DNA from: Succinatimonas hippei YIT 12066
GTDB taxonomy: Bacteria > Pseudomonadota > Gammaproteobacteria > Enterobacterales > Succinivibrionaceae
Assembly (NCBI RefSeq): GCF_000188195.1
Contig: NZ_GL831075.1
Coordinates: 1-44,304 of the forward strand
Direction of reading: 5' to 3'
DNA length: 44,304 bases
Position numbers and translations under genes: made by a program. Positions 1 through 7,932 of the stretch are shown here, one piece after another. Within the stretch, counting starts at the first letter, position 1. The number at the start of each line of letters is the position of its first letter. The notes beneath the pieces were generated by a model. It was given only the letters and a program-made list of their open reading frames with translations. It did not search any database and was not told where the DNA came from.

Positions 1-628
1 TCCATTGTATACCTTTTCTCTATCATCAATGCCTTCTGTATGAGACGATTATGTTCGGCAAGTCTGTGTATAAGCTCAAGATCGCTGCTTGTCAGATAAG
101 AAAGCCATCTGCAGAAACGATTGACACTCTTTATATCCTGCGTGTTTTGCTTCTTTATCCATTCTTTCCATTTGGGAAGCTCTACCGTGAAGATATCAGC
201 ATCATCCGTATAAATTTTACCATAGGTAAGCTCTTGCAGCTGATAACGGGTCAGATAGGCATCCACATCATCAAATAAATTAAAATTAAGCAGGTTGACT
301 ATTATGCACGGTCTTAGCACATGGCAGCTTTCTTAGGTTTTAAGCCTTTCGGTGTAAAGTTTACCGAATCAATAATGCTGCCGTCATCTATTTGGGCAAG
401 AATATCCATACGGCAGGCTTTACCGTCATCCTTAACGGAATCAATCTCACGGTTAAGGAATGTACGCTTGTTGATGACAATGGATCGACCTTTGTCATAT
501 GATTCAAAAAGTGAGTTTAGAAGAGAAATAAGATATTTTTCATGGCCCTCAACGCCGAAAAGAGCCTTAAAGAATCTGTCATTGAGACGATTTTTGAGAA
601 TGCGCTCTTTATTGTTATGTTGTATCAC
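1..628 (-). pseudogene. Rpn/PD-(D/E)XK nuclease-family putative transposase, disrupted and cut by window edge
   Basis: The N-terminal half (628 down to 314) reads as a typical start of the Rpn family of recombination-promoting nucleases/putative transposases, with NRLNDRFFKALFG and RMDILAQIDDGSIID. In intact members this is followed by the nuclease core (an I-E-V-Q type strand), which is missing here. The frame instead runs into an unrelated tail (SVNFTPKGLKPKKAAMC) and stops. A different frame on the same strand, from about 325 to base 1, resumes the family's C-terminal half (LRPCIIVNLLNF, then FDDVDAYLTRYQLQELTYG and TVELPKWKEW) without a stop to the edge. I infer an internal deletion or rearrangement with a frame change that removed the catalytic core. 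The far C-terminus is outside the window. Confidence 0.75.
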
Positions 629-661
629 GCTTTTTCCTTAGTATTGAGAAGAATAACAAGA

Positions 662-695
662 TAAAAAATAAAAAACCGGGATATTAACCCCGGTT
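662..695 (-). terminator. Intrinsic terminator after the ilvD-like gene
   Basis: On the minus strand AACCGGG (674-680) pairs with CCCGGTT (689-695), followed by a long T-rich run (675 down to 662). It closes the TRAP/dehydratase operon. Confidence 0.8.
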
Positions 696-716
696 GTAAA
701 AAAGAAACACTTAAAA

Positions 717-2387
717 TTAATCGCGAGTCTTAATGATAGCTCCTAAGGATGATGATGCAACATTTCTACGATAGTGGTAGAGATAGCCTTCAACCTTGTT
801 GTCAGGCATCGAAGCACCTTCCTTACGGCGAGCTTCAAAGTCAACTTTAGCTTCGATAATACCTTTATCAACGTCAATGGAGATTTCATCGCCGTTTCTT
901 AGATATTTTATAGGACCGTCATCGTAAGCTTCAGGTGTGATGTGTCCGACAAAGCAGCCGTTGTTAGAACCGGAGAAACGTCCGTCGGTGATAACGCAAA
1001 CCTTGCTGCCTAAATTCATGCCGACTAAAAGTTTCATTGCTTTGTACTGCTCCGGCATTCCGGGACCGCCGCGCGGGCCGGCATTGCGGATAACAACGAC
1101 ATCGCCTTCATGAACTTTGAGGGCTCGAATACCGTCCAATGCATCCTGCTCATTTTCAAAAATAACGGCTTTACCCGTAAATTTGTGGGCTTCTGCAGGA
1201 ATGGCCGAAGGTTTGGTAACTGCGCCTTCAGGAGCTAAGTTGCCGTGCAAAATGGCAATGCCGCCCCATTTGTGAACCGGATTGTCAATAGCATGAATAA
1301 CATCGCGGTTGCGGTTTTCAAAGTGTTCAAGATTTTCTTTTAAGGTCTTGCCGGTGCAGGTGACATTGTCCAGATATAAAACCGACTGCATTTCTTTCAT
1401 GACTGCAGGAACACCGCCTGCTTCATAGAAATCAAGCAGGGTATATGCGCCTGCCGGAATCATTGCTACCAGGTGCGGAGCTTCGAGAGCTGTTTTTCCG
1501 AAATCATCAATGGTAAAGTCGACTCGTGCTTCATAGGCGATAGCAAGCATATGCAAAACGGCGTTGGTGGATCCGCCGATTGCCGAGTTAACGCGAATGG
1601 CGTTTTCGATTGTCTTACGATTTACTACATCTCGCGGCTTAATATCTTTTTTAACCAAGTCTACAACTGCATATCCTGAGTTGAATGCAGCCTGCATTCT
1701 TTGTGAGTATACGGCAGGAATTGCTGCAGTACCGGGAAGAGCCATGCCCATGGCTTCAGCTAGACAGCACATAGTGTTTGCGGTACCGAGCATAGCGCAG
1801 GATCCGATGGTGGGAACGGCATTATTTTCAAGCCAATCAAATTCCTTTTGGGTGATTTTTCCTGACTTTAAGGCGCCTTCGGATTGCTGAATAATCGAGT
1901 GATCGATGTATTCGCCGCCGTAAGGATTATTCTGCTTCATACGCCCCGGCAAGGCAGGTCCGCCGTTGACGAAAACCGACGGGATATTAACGCGAAGAGC
2001 ACCAAGAAGCATACCGGGAACGATTTTGTCGCAAGAGCCCAACAGCACAAGTCCGTCAAGACGGTGCGCCTGAACCATGGTTTCAATATCATTGGCGATA
2101 TCTTCACGTCCCGGAAGAATATATTTCATGCCGTCATGCGCCATGGCGATTCCGTCACAGGCACCGATGGTTCCGAACTCAAGCGGGGTTCCGCCTGCTG
2201 CATAAATTCCTTCTTTGACGCGTTTGGTCATATCTTTTAGGACTACATGGCCGGGACATATGTCATTAAAGGCATTGACTACGCCTATAAGCGGTTTTTT
2301 CAGTTCTGCGTCAGTAAATCCGCCGGCTTTGTACAATGCGCGGACATTGGCCCACTCGGGACCTTGCATAATATCTTGACTACGCAT
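717..2387 (-). CDS. IlvD/Edd-family dehydratase (probable sugar-acid dehydratase)
   Basis: This 556-residue protein belongs to the iron-sulfur dehydratase family that includes dihydroxy-acid dehydratase (IlvD), phosphogluconate dehydratase (Edd) and pentonate dehydratases. Three cysteines at the expected spacing (C44 in NDICPGH, C119 in GSCDK, C197 in GSCAMLGTANTM) should bind the cluster, and K121 is the lysine that is carbamylated in characterised members. The length fits the shorter IlvD class. No ilv biosynthetic gene is nearby. It is the last gene of a dctP-dctQ-dctM operon near a GntR/FCD regulator and a 2-hydroxyacid dehydrogenase, so I infer it dehydrates an imported sugar acid to a 2-keto-3-deoxy acid. 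A role in branched-chain amino acid synthesis cannot be excluded. An SD (TAGGAGAT) precedes the start. Confidence 0.85.
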   Translation of the reverse strand: MRSQDIMQGPEWANVRALYKAGGFTDAELKKPLIGVVNAFNDICPGHVVLKDMTKRVKEGIYAAGGTPLEFGTIGACDGIAMAHDGMKYILPGREDIANDIETMVQAHRLDGLVLLGSCDKIVPGMLLGALRVNIPSVFVNGGPALPGRMKQNNPYGGEYIDHSIIQQSEGALKSGKITQKEFDWLENNAVPTIGSCAMLGTANTMCCLAEAMGMALPGTAAIPAVYSQRMQAAFNSGYAVVDLVKKDIKPRDVVNRKTIENAIRVNSAIGGSTNAVLHMLAIAYEARVDFTIDDFGKTALEAPHLVAMIPAGAYTLLDFYEAGGVPAVMKEMQSVLYLDNVTCTGKTLKENLEHFENRNRDVIHAIDNPVHKWGGIAILHGNLAPEGAVTKPSAIPAEAHKFTGKAVIFENEQDALDGIRALKVHEGDVVVIRNAGPRGGPGMPEQYKAMKLLVGMNLGSKVCVITDGRFSGSNNGCFVGHITPEAYDDGPIKYLRNGDEISIDVDKGIIEAKVDFEARRKEGASMPDNKVEGYLYHYRRNVASSSLGAIIKTRD

Positions 2388-2401
2388 TTTTATCTCCTAT
2401 G

Positions 2402-2429
2402 AAAAAAACAGCAGGTCGAGCCTGCTGTT
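2402..2429 (-). terminator. Intercistronic terminator-like hairpin between dctM and the dehydratase
   Basis: On the minus strand AACAGCAGG (2421-2429 complement) pairs with CCTGCTGTT across a five-base loop and is followed by seven T residues (2408 down to 2402). The SD and start codon of the dehydratase begin only a few bases later. Transcripts must read through it to reach that gene. Confidence 0.8.
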
Positions 2430-2455
2430 TATGTATTTAGATGTTGTTAAGTTCA

Positions 2456-3736
2456 TTACTTCATTAAGTTCGGTAAGAACATAACGATTTCCGGAATGAA
2501 GGTAATAAGCATCAAATCGATGAGCATGATGATAATGAATGCTACGATACCTTTCAAAATAACTTCCATTGGTGAATCGGAAATTCGTGAAGCCACGAAG
2601 AGGTTGATTCCCAAAGGCGGAGTAATGAAGCCGATTGCCAAGTTGGTAACCATGATAAGGCCGAAGTGGATCGGATCAAGACCGATAGAGGTTGCTACCG
2701 GCAAGAGGATCGGAGCCAAAACCAAGATGGCAGGAGTGGTATCCATGAAGCAGCCGACGATGAGCAAAATCAAGTTGATAAGGAGCAGAATGACGATCGG
2801 GCTGTCGGAAACAGTCATCATCATCTGGGTTACCATAGTCGGGATCTGCTCAATGGTGATGATCTTGGTAAATGCGGTAGCGCATCCCAAGATAACCATG
2901 GTAGTTGCGGTGGTGGAGCAAGATGTTCCGATTGCCTTAATCAACTTTTTAGGCGGAAGCTCGCGGTAAATGAAAGCACCGCAGACGTATGCGTAAATTG
3001 CAGCTACGGCAGCAGCTTCAGTCGGAGTGAAGAGACCAGCGTAAATACCGCCTAAGATGATTACCGGGTTAATCAATGCCCACTTTGCTTCCCAGGTGGC
3101 AGCCCAAGCTTTTTTACCGTCAAACGGCTCTTTTGAACCGGTGTAGCCGTGTTTCTTGGCAAACCAATAGCAGTAACCGATTAATGAAAAACCGATTAAG
3201 AGGCCGGGTAAGAAACCGCCCATGAAGAGGGAGGTAACGGAAGTACCGGTGGATACGCCGAAAATAACCATAGGAATTGACGGCGGAATGATAACACCGA
3301 TAGATCCAGCGCAAGCAACCAAGGCCAGAACGAAGGACTTATCGTAACCTAGTTTTAACATGGTCGGAATAACCATGGTACCGACTGCGGCTACGGTAGC
3401 AGGACCTGAACCTGATACTGCAGCAAAGAACATGCAGACTAAAACGGTAACAATGGCCAAACCGCCGGTGATGCGGCCGAAGAATACGTTGCAAACATCA
3501 AGAATACGACGGGAAACACCGCCGGCACCCATCAAGTCGCCTGCCAGAATGAACAAAGGAATGGCGAGGATCGGGAAAGAGTCGCAGCTGGTAATTAATG
3601 CCTGCGGAATGGAAGTTAAGCTTAAAGTGTCGCCTACCATCAAAGCAAACATACTGGCTACGCCCAAGGCGATACCGACAGGCACGTTGAGAATTAACAG
3701 AACAATAAGGGCGATTAATAGAGTCAGACCTACCAT
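2456..3736 (-). CDS. dctM: TRAP transporter large permease (DctM type)
   Basis: This is the 426-residue ion-coupled transport subunit of a tripartite ATP-independent periplasmic transporter. It is hydrophobic throughout, with about 12 membrane segments, and has DctM-family signatures such as FPILAIPLFILAGDLM, AAVSGSGPATVAAVG and GSIGVIIPPSIPMVIFG. It works with the DctQ-type small subunit encoded 12 bases upstream and the DctP-type binding protein before that. The companion dehydratase and the carboxylate-type binding protein point to an acidic sugar substrate. The identity is firm; the substrate is inferred. Confidence 0.95.
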   Translation of the reverse strand: MVGLTLLIALIVLLILNVPVGIALGVASMFALMVGDTLSLTSIPQALITSCDSFPILAIPLFILAGDLMGAGGVSRRILDVCNVFFGRITGGLAIVTVLVCMFFAAVSGSGPATVAAVGTMVIPTMLKLGYDKSFVLALVACAGSIGVIIPPSIPMVIFGVSTGTSVTSLFMGGFLPGLLIGFSLIGYCYWFAKKHGYTGSKEPFDGKKAWAATWEAKWALINPVIILGGIYAGLFTPTEAAAVAAIYAYVCGAFIYRELPPKKLIKAIGTSCSTTATTMVILGCATAFTKIITIEQIPTMVTQMMMTVSDSPIVILLLINLILLIVGCFMDTTPAILVLAPILLPVATSIGLDPIHFGLIMVTNLAIGFITPPLGINLFVASRISDSPMEVILKGIVAFIIIMLIDLMLITFIPEIVMFLPNLMK

Positions 3737-3748
3737 AATTTATTCTCC

Positions 3749-4264
3749 TTATAAATTCTCAAGGTCAGGCTCTGCCGGATCTTCATACGGATCGCCTAAG
3801 TGTTTAATACGGTAAATGATTGTCTGCAGTTCGCGGATGGCGGTTAAGGCAAAACCGACGCAAGGCGCAGAGTAAACAATCCACATCGGGATCTGCATTG
3901 CAGGTGAAAGCTGGCCCAACATATACTGGCGAACGGCAAGACCCCAGGCAAAATAAACAATAACAATTGAGAAGATCAAGAAAATGCAGTCACCGATAAT
4001 GACTACATAACGGCGCCATGCTTTAGGGAAGAAATAAAGTCCAGCATCAATTTTGATGTGACGCATAACTTTAGCGCCGTAGCTGATACCAATGTAAACA
4101 AGCCATACGAACATATAGCGGGCTAATTCTTCGGACCAGGACAATGAAGCTTGCATTACATAACGCATGAATACCTGGATGCCGAGAACAATCGTGAGAA
4201 CGGACATCAGCGTAATGCAGATGAACATCTCAAGCTTCTCATCAAGTAACTTAAGTAATTTCAT
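3749..4264 (-). CDS. dctQ: TRAP transporter small permease (DctQ type)
   Basis: This 171-residue inner-membrane protein has four predicted membrane segments and the DctQ motif VFMRYVMQASLSWSEELARY near the second segment. I chose the ATG at 4264, giving MKLLKLLDEK. An in-frame ATG at 4297 lies inside the stem of the hairpin at 4285-4316 and is unlikely to be used. It pairs with DctM, which follows 12 bases later. DctQ bridges the periplasmic binding protein and DctM in characterised TRAP systems. Confidence 0.92.
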   Translation of the reverse strand: MKLLKLLDEKLEMFICITLMSVLTIVLGIQVFMRYVMQASLSWSEELARYMFVWLVYIGISYGAKVMRHIKIDAGLYFFPKAWRRYVVIIGDCIFLIFSIVIVYFAWGLAVRQYMLGQLSPAMQIPMWIVYSAPCVGFALTAIRELQTIIYRIKHLGDPYEDPAEPDLENL

Positions 4265-4284
4265 AATTATTATCCGAGTTACAG

Positions 4285-4316
4285 AAAAAGTGGCCATTTT
4301 TTAATGACCACTTTTT
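4285..4316 (-). terminator. Hairpin between dctP and dctQ
   Basis: A 14-bp stem with one wobble (4285-4298 with 4303-4316, TTTT loop) ends in T residues on the minus strand. It lies between the binding-protein gene and the membrane-subunit genes. Such a hairpin would raise the amount of DctP relative to DctQM by partial termination or 3'-end protection; that function is inferred. Confidence 0.75.
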
Positions 4317-4334
4317 TGGAGTCAAGAATATGGA

Positions 4335-5333
4335 TTAATACTCTTTATTGAGGATCTTGTCCAAGAGTTCAGGATGTTCCATCTTTTCACGGATTAAGTC
4401 ATAAACTTTGCCGTCGATGGCCATCTGACGCCACTGATCCTTTTCAGCATCGGTAACTTCGATAACTTCGCAGCCTGCATCCTGGAATTTCTTGACAGAC
4501 AAGGCGTTAAGTTCGGTAGCACGAGCACGCTGTGCAGTCTGGTAGGCGGCAGCTGCTTTATCCAAAGCCTGCTGTAATTCAGGATCGAGAGAGTCATAGC
4601 GTTCCTGGTTGATGTACAAGCAGTGAGGGCTGAATACGTGGCCGGTTAATGAAATGTAGTGCTGAACTTCATAGAGTTTGTTGGAGTCGATAATGGAAAG
4701 CGGGTTTTCCTGAGCATCGATAGTACCTTGCTGCAAAGCGGAAATAACTTCGGTGAAGGCCATCGGGGTCGGGTTGGCACCGTAGGTGCGCCACAATGCG
4801 ATCTGAATTTCGGTCTCCATTACGCGCAGTTTCTGGCCTTTAACATCGGCAGGAACTTTTACCGGAACTTTATTGTTGGTGTAGTGACGGAAGCCGTTTT
4901 CAAGAGCTGCTAAATATTTAAGACCTTTCTTTTCGGACTGCTTATTGATTGAAAGACCTAATTCGCTGTCCATGCACTTCCAAGCTTCATCCATGGTATT
5001 GAAAAGGAAAGGAGCGTCCCAAACATAAAGGTCGGGGATCATGGATGCCAAAACTGAAGGCATAGTCTGAACCATGTCGATATCACCCAAAATGGTGGAT
5101 TCGGTTACGACACGGTCATCACCTAACATATTGTCAGGGAAGTGTTTGATGATAAGGCGACCACCGGATTCTTTGTTAGCGACATCGATCAAAACTTGAG
5201 CAGCGTCTTTTGACGGCTGGTTGGTAACGTTAGCAAAACGTAAGGTTACGGTGTCGGCAGCCATTGCTGAGGTTGCGGTCATAACGGCGACTGCGACGCT
5301 GGCCATTAAACCTAACATTTTCATTTTTTTCAT
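4335..5333 (-). CDS. dctP: TRAP transporter substrate-binding protein (DctP family)
   Basis: This 332-residue periplasmic solute receptor has a clear signal peptide with cleavage after SAMA (residue 25). The segment KLRVMETEIQ holds the family's conserved arginine (R170), which in solved DctP proteins forms a salt bridge with the substrate carboxylate. GANPTPMAFTEVISALQQGT is the other family signature. It is therefore expected to bind an acidic ligand. The start chosen is the ATG at 5333, with GGAG at 5342-5345 eight bases upstream; a TTG six bases earlier is less likely. It is the first gene of the operon, upstream of dctQ, dctM and the dehydratase. Confidence 0.94.
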   Translation of the reverse strand: MKKMKMLGLMASVAVAVMTATSAMAADTVTLRFANVTNQPSKDAAQVLIDVANKESGGRLIIKHFPDNMLGDDRVVTESTILGDIDMVQTMPSVLASMIPDLYVWDAPFLFNTMDEAWKCMDSELGLSINKQSEKKGLKYLAALENGFRHYTNNKVPVKVPADVKGQKLRVMETEIQIALWRTYGANPTPMAFTEVISALQQGTIDAQENPLSIIDSNKLYEVQHYISLTGHVFSPHCLYINQERYDSLDPELQQALDKAAAAYQTAQRARATELNALSVKKFQDAGCEVIEVTDAEKDQWRQMAIDGKVYDLIREKMEHPELLDKILNKEY

Positions 5334-5363
5334 ATACAAAACTCCGGTAAATGATATTTTTAT

Positions 5364-5390
5364 AACATTAAAGGCTTGCGCTTTAATGTT
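5364..5390. promoter_or_regulatory. Perfect inverted repeat in the dctP leader
   Basis: AACATTAAAG (5364-5373) and CTTTAATGTT (5381-5390) are exact complements separated by GCTTGCG. The repeat sits between the dctP -10 element and its SD, close to the expected transcript start. It could be an operator for the divergent GntR/FCD regulator or a 5'-terminal mRNA stem-loop. The sequence does not decide between them. Confidence 0.55.
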
Positions 5391-5481
5391 GTAGATTATA
5401 AAAACATCTTGAAAAAAAATTTTTGACTAACAGCTAAATTTTGACTTGTGCATCATAGATATGAGATCTTGATATTTGATT

Positions 5482-5497
5482 TGTGAGTTTGATCATA
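5482..5497. promoter_or_regulatory. Candidate CRP site upstream of dctP
   Basis: TGTGA-N6-TCATA matches nine of the ten core bases of the CRP consensus TGTGA-N6-TCACA. It lies about 85-100 bp upstream of the dctP -10 element, a position compatible with activation. It is a consensus match only. Confidence 0.45.
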
Positions 5498-5839
5498 TTT
5501 AAAAAAATTGTTTGTGCACATCAGAACCCGCGATTTAAAGGCAAAACCAAAATAAATTTGTCTTGTATGTTAGATTGTATTTTGTTCTTTATGATAGCCG
5601 ATAGATCAGATCTTTATTTAAGCTTTTTGTTTTTGCGGCAATGCAAACCGGATATTTTATAAATAAAAAAAAGATATATTTATATCATTTTTATTTATGT
5701 TTTAGTGTTTTTATAAAATGCAAAAACACATAAAAATCTGATTTAAATGTAAACAGCATAATTATTTACCGTACATCTGGTGATAATATAAAATGATCAG
5801 ACTATATAAGAAAAACCGTCAAAATATTTAGGGAGAGAT

Positions 5840-6550
5840 ATGGAGATAAAAAAAGAGGACATGGACAGTATTAAATCCTTGTCTGAAGTGACGGCGGATA
5901 CAATTGTCAAGCATATCGTTAGCGAAGGACTCGGCAAGGGTGATAAGTTACCTAACGAAAAGATTCTTTGCGAGCTTTTAGGCGTCGGACGTTCTACTTT
6001 GCGTGAAGCTGTAAGAATGCTTTCTTCGCGCAATATTTTAGTAGTTAAGCACGGATCCGGGATTTATGTAAGCGATAAGCCCGGTGTGTCGCAGGATCCT
6101 TTAGGCTTTACCTTTATAAAAGATAAAAAGCGTCTTGTTCATGATTTAGTTGAGTTTCGGATGATTCTTGAGCCGCGAGTTGCCGCGTTGGCCGCGCAGA
6201 ACCGCACTAAAGAACAGCTTATAAAACTTGAAACTCAGGCAGCTGTTGTTGAAGAGTTGATTGAGCAGGGAAAATCGCATGCTCAGGCTGATTCTGAGTT
6301 TCATTCTTTATTGGGGGAAATGAGCGGCAATAGTGTCTTACCTAATCTTGAACCGATAATTTTTAAGGCTATCGATCTGTTTATTGATTTATCACAATCA
6401 AAATTATCTCATGACACTATAGGTGAGCATCGGGCTATAGTTGATGCAATAAGATCCGGAAAATCAGTAGATGCAAACGATGCTATGGTTGCGCATTTAC
6501 TTAATAATAAAATTTTTATTTTAAAGGTCTTAGAGCAGGAAAATTTTTAA
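5840..6550 (+). CDS. GntR-family regulator, FCD (FadR-type) subfamily
   Basis: This 236-residue regulator has an N-terminal winged helix-turn-helix (about residues 13-79, with LPNEKILCELLGVGRSTLRE and the wing HGSGIYV). An FCD ligand domain (about 100-226) carries the D/H residues that bind metal in this subfamily (DSEFH, EHRAIVDAI, VAHLL). FCD regulators usually sense small organic acids. The gene is divergent from the TRAP/dehydratase operon and convergent with the hydroxyacid dehydrogenase gene. I infer that it controls the operon, the dehydrogenase gene, or both, and responds to the imported acid or an intermediate. GGGAGAG precedes the start. Confidence 0.92.
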   Translation: MEIKKEDMDSIKSLSEVTADTIVKHIVSEGLGKGDKLPNEKILCELLGVGRSTLREAVRMLSSRNILVVKHGSGIYVSDKPGVSQDPLGFTFIKDKKRLVHDLVEFRMILEPRVAALAAQNRTKEQLIKLETQAAVVEELIEQGKSHAQADSEFHSLLGEMSGNSVLPNLEPIIFKAIDLFIDLSQSKLSHDTIGEHRAIVDAIRSGKSVDANDAMVAHLLNNKIFILKVLEQENF

Positions 6551-6559
6551 AAACTTTTC

Positions 6560-6616
6560 AAAAATAAAAAAGGAGAACTTAACGTTCTCCTAAAAAAGCC
6601 CTCTTGGTAAGAGGGC
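6560..6616 (-). terminator. Tandem intrinsic terminators after the hydroxyacid dehydrogenase
   Basis: Two hairpins stand in series on the minus strand. GCCCTCTT/AAGAGGGC (6598-6616) is followed by six T, and AGGAGAAC/GTTCTCCT (6571-6591) is followed by a T-rich run (6570 down to 6560). They also separate this gene from the convergent GntR gene. Confidence 0.85.
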
Positions 6617-6639
6617 CAAAGGACACCAAAAATTAGTAA

Positions 6640-7608
6640 TTAAAGCTTGTTGACCGGGCAACGGGCTTTCTCACCTAAAACACCGCGTACTGCTTCTTCA
6701 GCGCACTTGGTCTTAAGATCGGAAGCTGCCTGTACGGAATACCATGCCATGTGCGGAGTGATAACGATGTTCGGAGCACTGCGCAGCGGGCTGTCGGCCT
6801 CAAGCGGCTCTTTGCAGGTTACGTCAATGCCGGCACCGCCTAAGTGACCTGACTTCAAAGCATCAGCCAATGCGGCTTCGTCAACCAAACCGCCGCGGGC
6901 TACGTTGATGAGCATGGCGCCTTTCTTCATTTCTGAGAAGGTCTTTGCGTTCATCATCTTGGCATTGTCAGCATTTAATCCGCAGTGCAGGGAAATTACA
7001 TCGGCATTCTTAAGAACTTCTTCTTCAGAGCAGCAAGTAATGTAAGAGTATTCAGTGTTGCTCTTAACATGATCGGTATAGATGTCATAGCCGATTACCT
7101 TGCAGCCTAAAGCGTGTACACGATGGGCAAAAGCAAGACCGATACGGCCTAAACCGATAATACCGACGGTTATAGTTGATAAACGTGAAATAGGGGCCAT
7201 TTCGGCATAATCCCATCTGCCTTCTTTAACCTGGGAGTTTGCCTGGCAAACTTTACGAGTAACAGCCATCATGAGGGCCAAAGCCTGATCGGCAACTTCA
7301 AAGGTACCGTAATCAGGGACGTTGCAGACCTGAACACCGTGCTTGGTGGCGGCAACGAGATCAACATTGTCAACGCCTACGCCGTAACGTACAACGGTCT
7401 TTAAGGTCGGGATAGCGGAGAAGACTTTATCGGTCAAAGGAGCGTACTGGTTGCAGACTGCGACTGCGCCTTGGCAATTAGCAATAACGTCATCTTCAGT
7501 TTTGCACTGAACTAATTTGTAAGCGATTCCGGCTTTGTCGAAAACTGCCTTTTCTTCGTTGATGTTGGCGTGATCGCAATCAGTAATGAAAATCTTAGTA
7601 TCTGCCAT
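6640..7608 (-). CDS. D-isomer-specific 2-hydroxyacid dehydrogenase (CtBP/SerA-like)
   Basis: This is a 322-residue cytoplasmic NAD(H)-dependent oxidoreductase that interconverts a D-2-hydroxyacid and a 2-keto acid. The nucleotide-binding motif is G152-L-G-R-I-G157 with D175 ending the following strand, which favours NAD. The catalytic triad of the family is present: R238 in NVARGG, E267 and H286 in ITPHMAWYS. The C-terminal style resembles bacterial C-terminal-binding-protein-like members. I chose the ATG at 7608, preceded by GAAGG; an upstream TTG would swallow that SD. It neighbours the GntR gene and probably belongs to the same acid-sugar pathway. The precise substrate cannot be read from sequence. 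Confidence 0.88.
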   Translation of the reverse strand: MADTKIFITDCDHANINEEKAVFDKAGIAYKLVQCKTEDDVIANCQGAVAVCNQYAPLTDKVFSAIPTLKTVVRYGVGVDNVDLVAATKHGVQVCNVPDYGTFEVADQALALMMAVTRKVCQANSQVKEGRWDYAEMAPISRLSTITVGIIGLGRIGLAFAHRVHALGCKVIGYDIYTDHVKSNTEYSYITCCSEEEVLKNADVISLHCGLNADNAKMMNAKTFSEMKKGAMLINVARGGLVDEAALADALKSGHLGGAGIDVTCKEPLEADSPLRSAPNIVITPHMAWYSVQAASDLKTKCAEEAVRGVLGEKARCPVNKL

Positions 7609-7628
7609 GATAAAACCTTCAAAAATCA

Positions 7629-7932
7629 AGGAGTTGGGTTAAAACATACAGCTTTAAATCTGTAATTGCCTGATATTAACGGAAATTTAGTACTCTAAAA
7701 CCGTTAATAGATCTGATGAGTTATATTATTAATTAAAAATTGACAATTTTGACAAGATCCTTTTGTAATTGTGATTTATGCACACTTTTTTTATGGTTTT
7801 CTACAGGATTAGAAGATACGAAGATTTTTAATTAAGAATAAAAGTGAAAAAATTTGGAGCTAGAGATCTGATGATATAAAAAAGAACAAGCCGCAACAAA
7901 ATTGCAGTTGCGGCTTACGGTACGGTTATTAA
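7629..7932. promoter_or_regulatory. Promoter region of the hydroxyacid dehydrogenase, with two 11-bp repeats
   Basis: There is no gene in these roughly 300 bases. AGATCTGATGA occurs twice, at 7709-7719 and 7864-7874. Its first eight bases also occur on the opposite strand at 5606-5613 before the dctP operon. The ppk terminator occupies the distal end (7878-7916). The repeats are candidate regulator sites shared across the island. Confidence 0.4.
7878..7916 (-). terminator. Intrinsic terminator of ppk
   Basis: On the minus strand AAGCCGCAAC pairs with GTTGCGGCTT (7907-7916 with 7888-7897) across a nine-base loop, and is followed by GTTCTTTTTT. Confidence 0.8.

Larger units (their letters stand above)
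5340..5839. promoter_or_regulatory. Divergent regulatory region between dctP and the GntR/FCD gene
   Basis: This 500-base, very AT-rich stretch has no credible gene. It holds a -10-like TATAAT for dctP on the minus strand (5400 down to 5395), a perfect inverted repeat just after it, a CRP-like site at 5482-5497, and TCAGATCT at 5606-5613. That octamer recurs, as its complement, before the hydroxyacid dehydrogenase gene. The GntR gene lies on the other side, so this is the likely place of its own binding. Confidence 0.6.

Noticed and set aside
4265-4297. Longer dctQ start (MATFSVTR...)
   Set aside because: This ATG lies inside the stem of the dctP/dctQ hairpin and adds a non-family N-terminus; the ATG at 4264 gives the normal protein.
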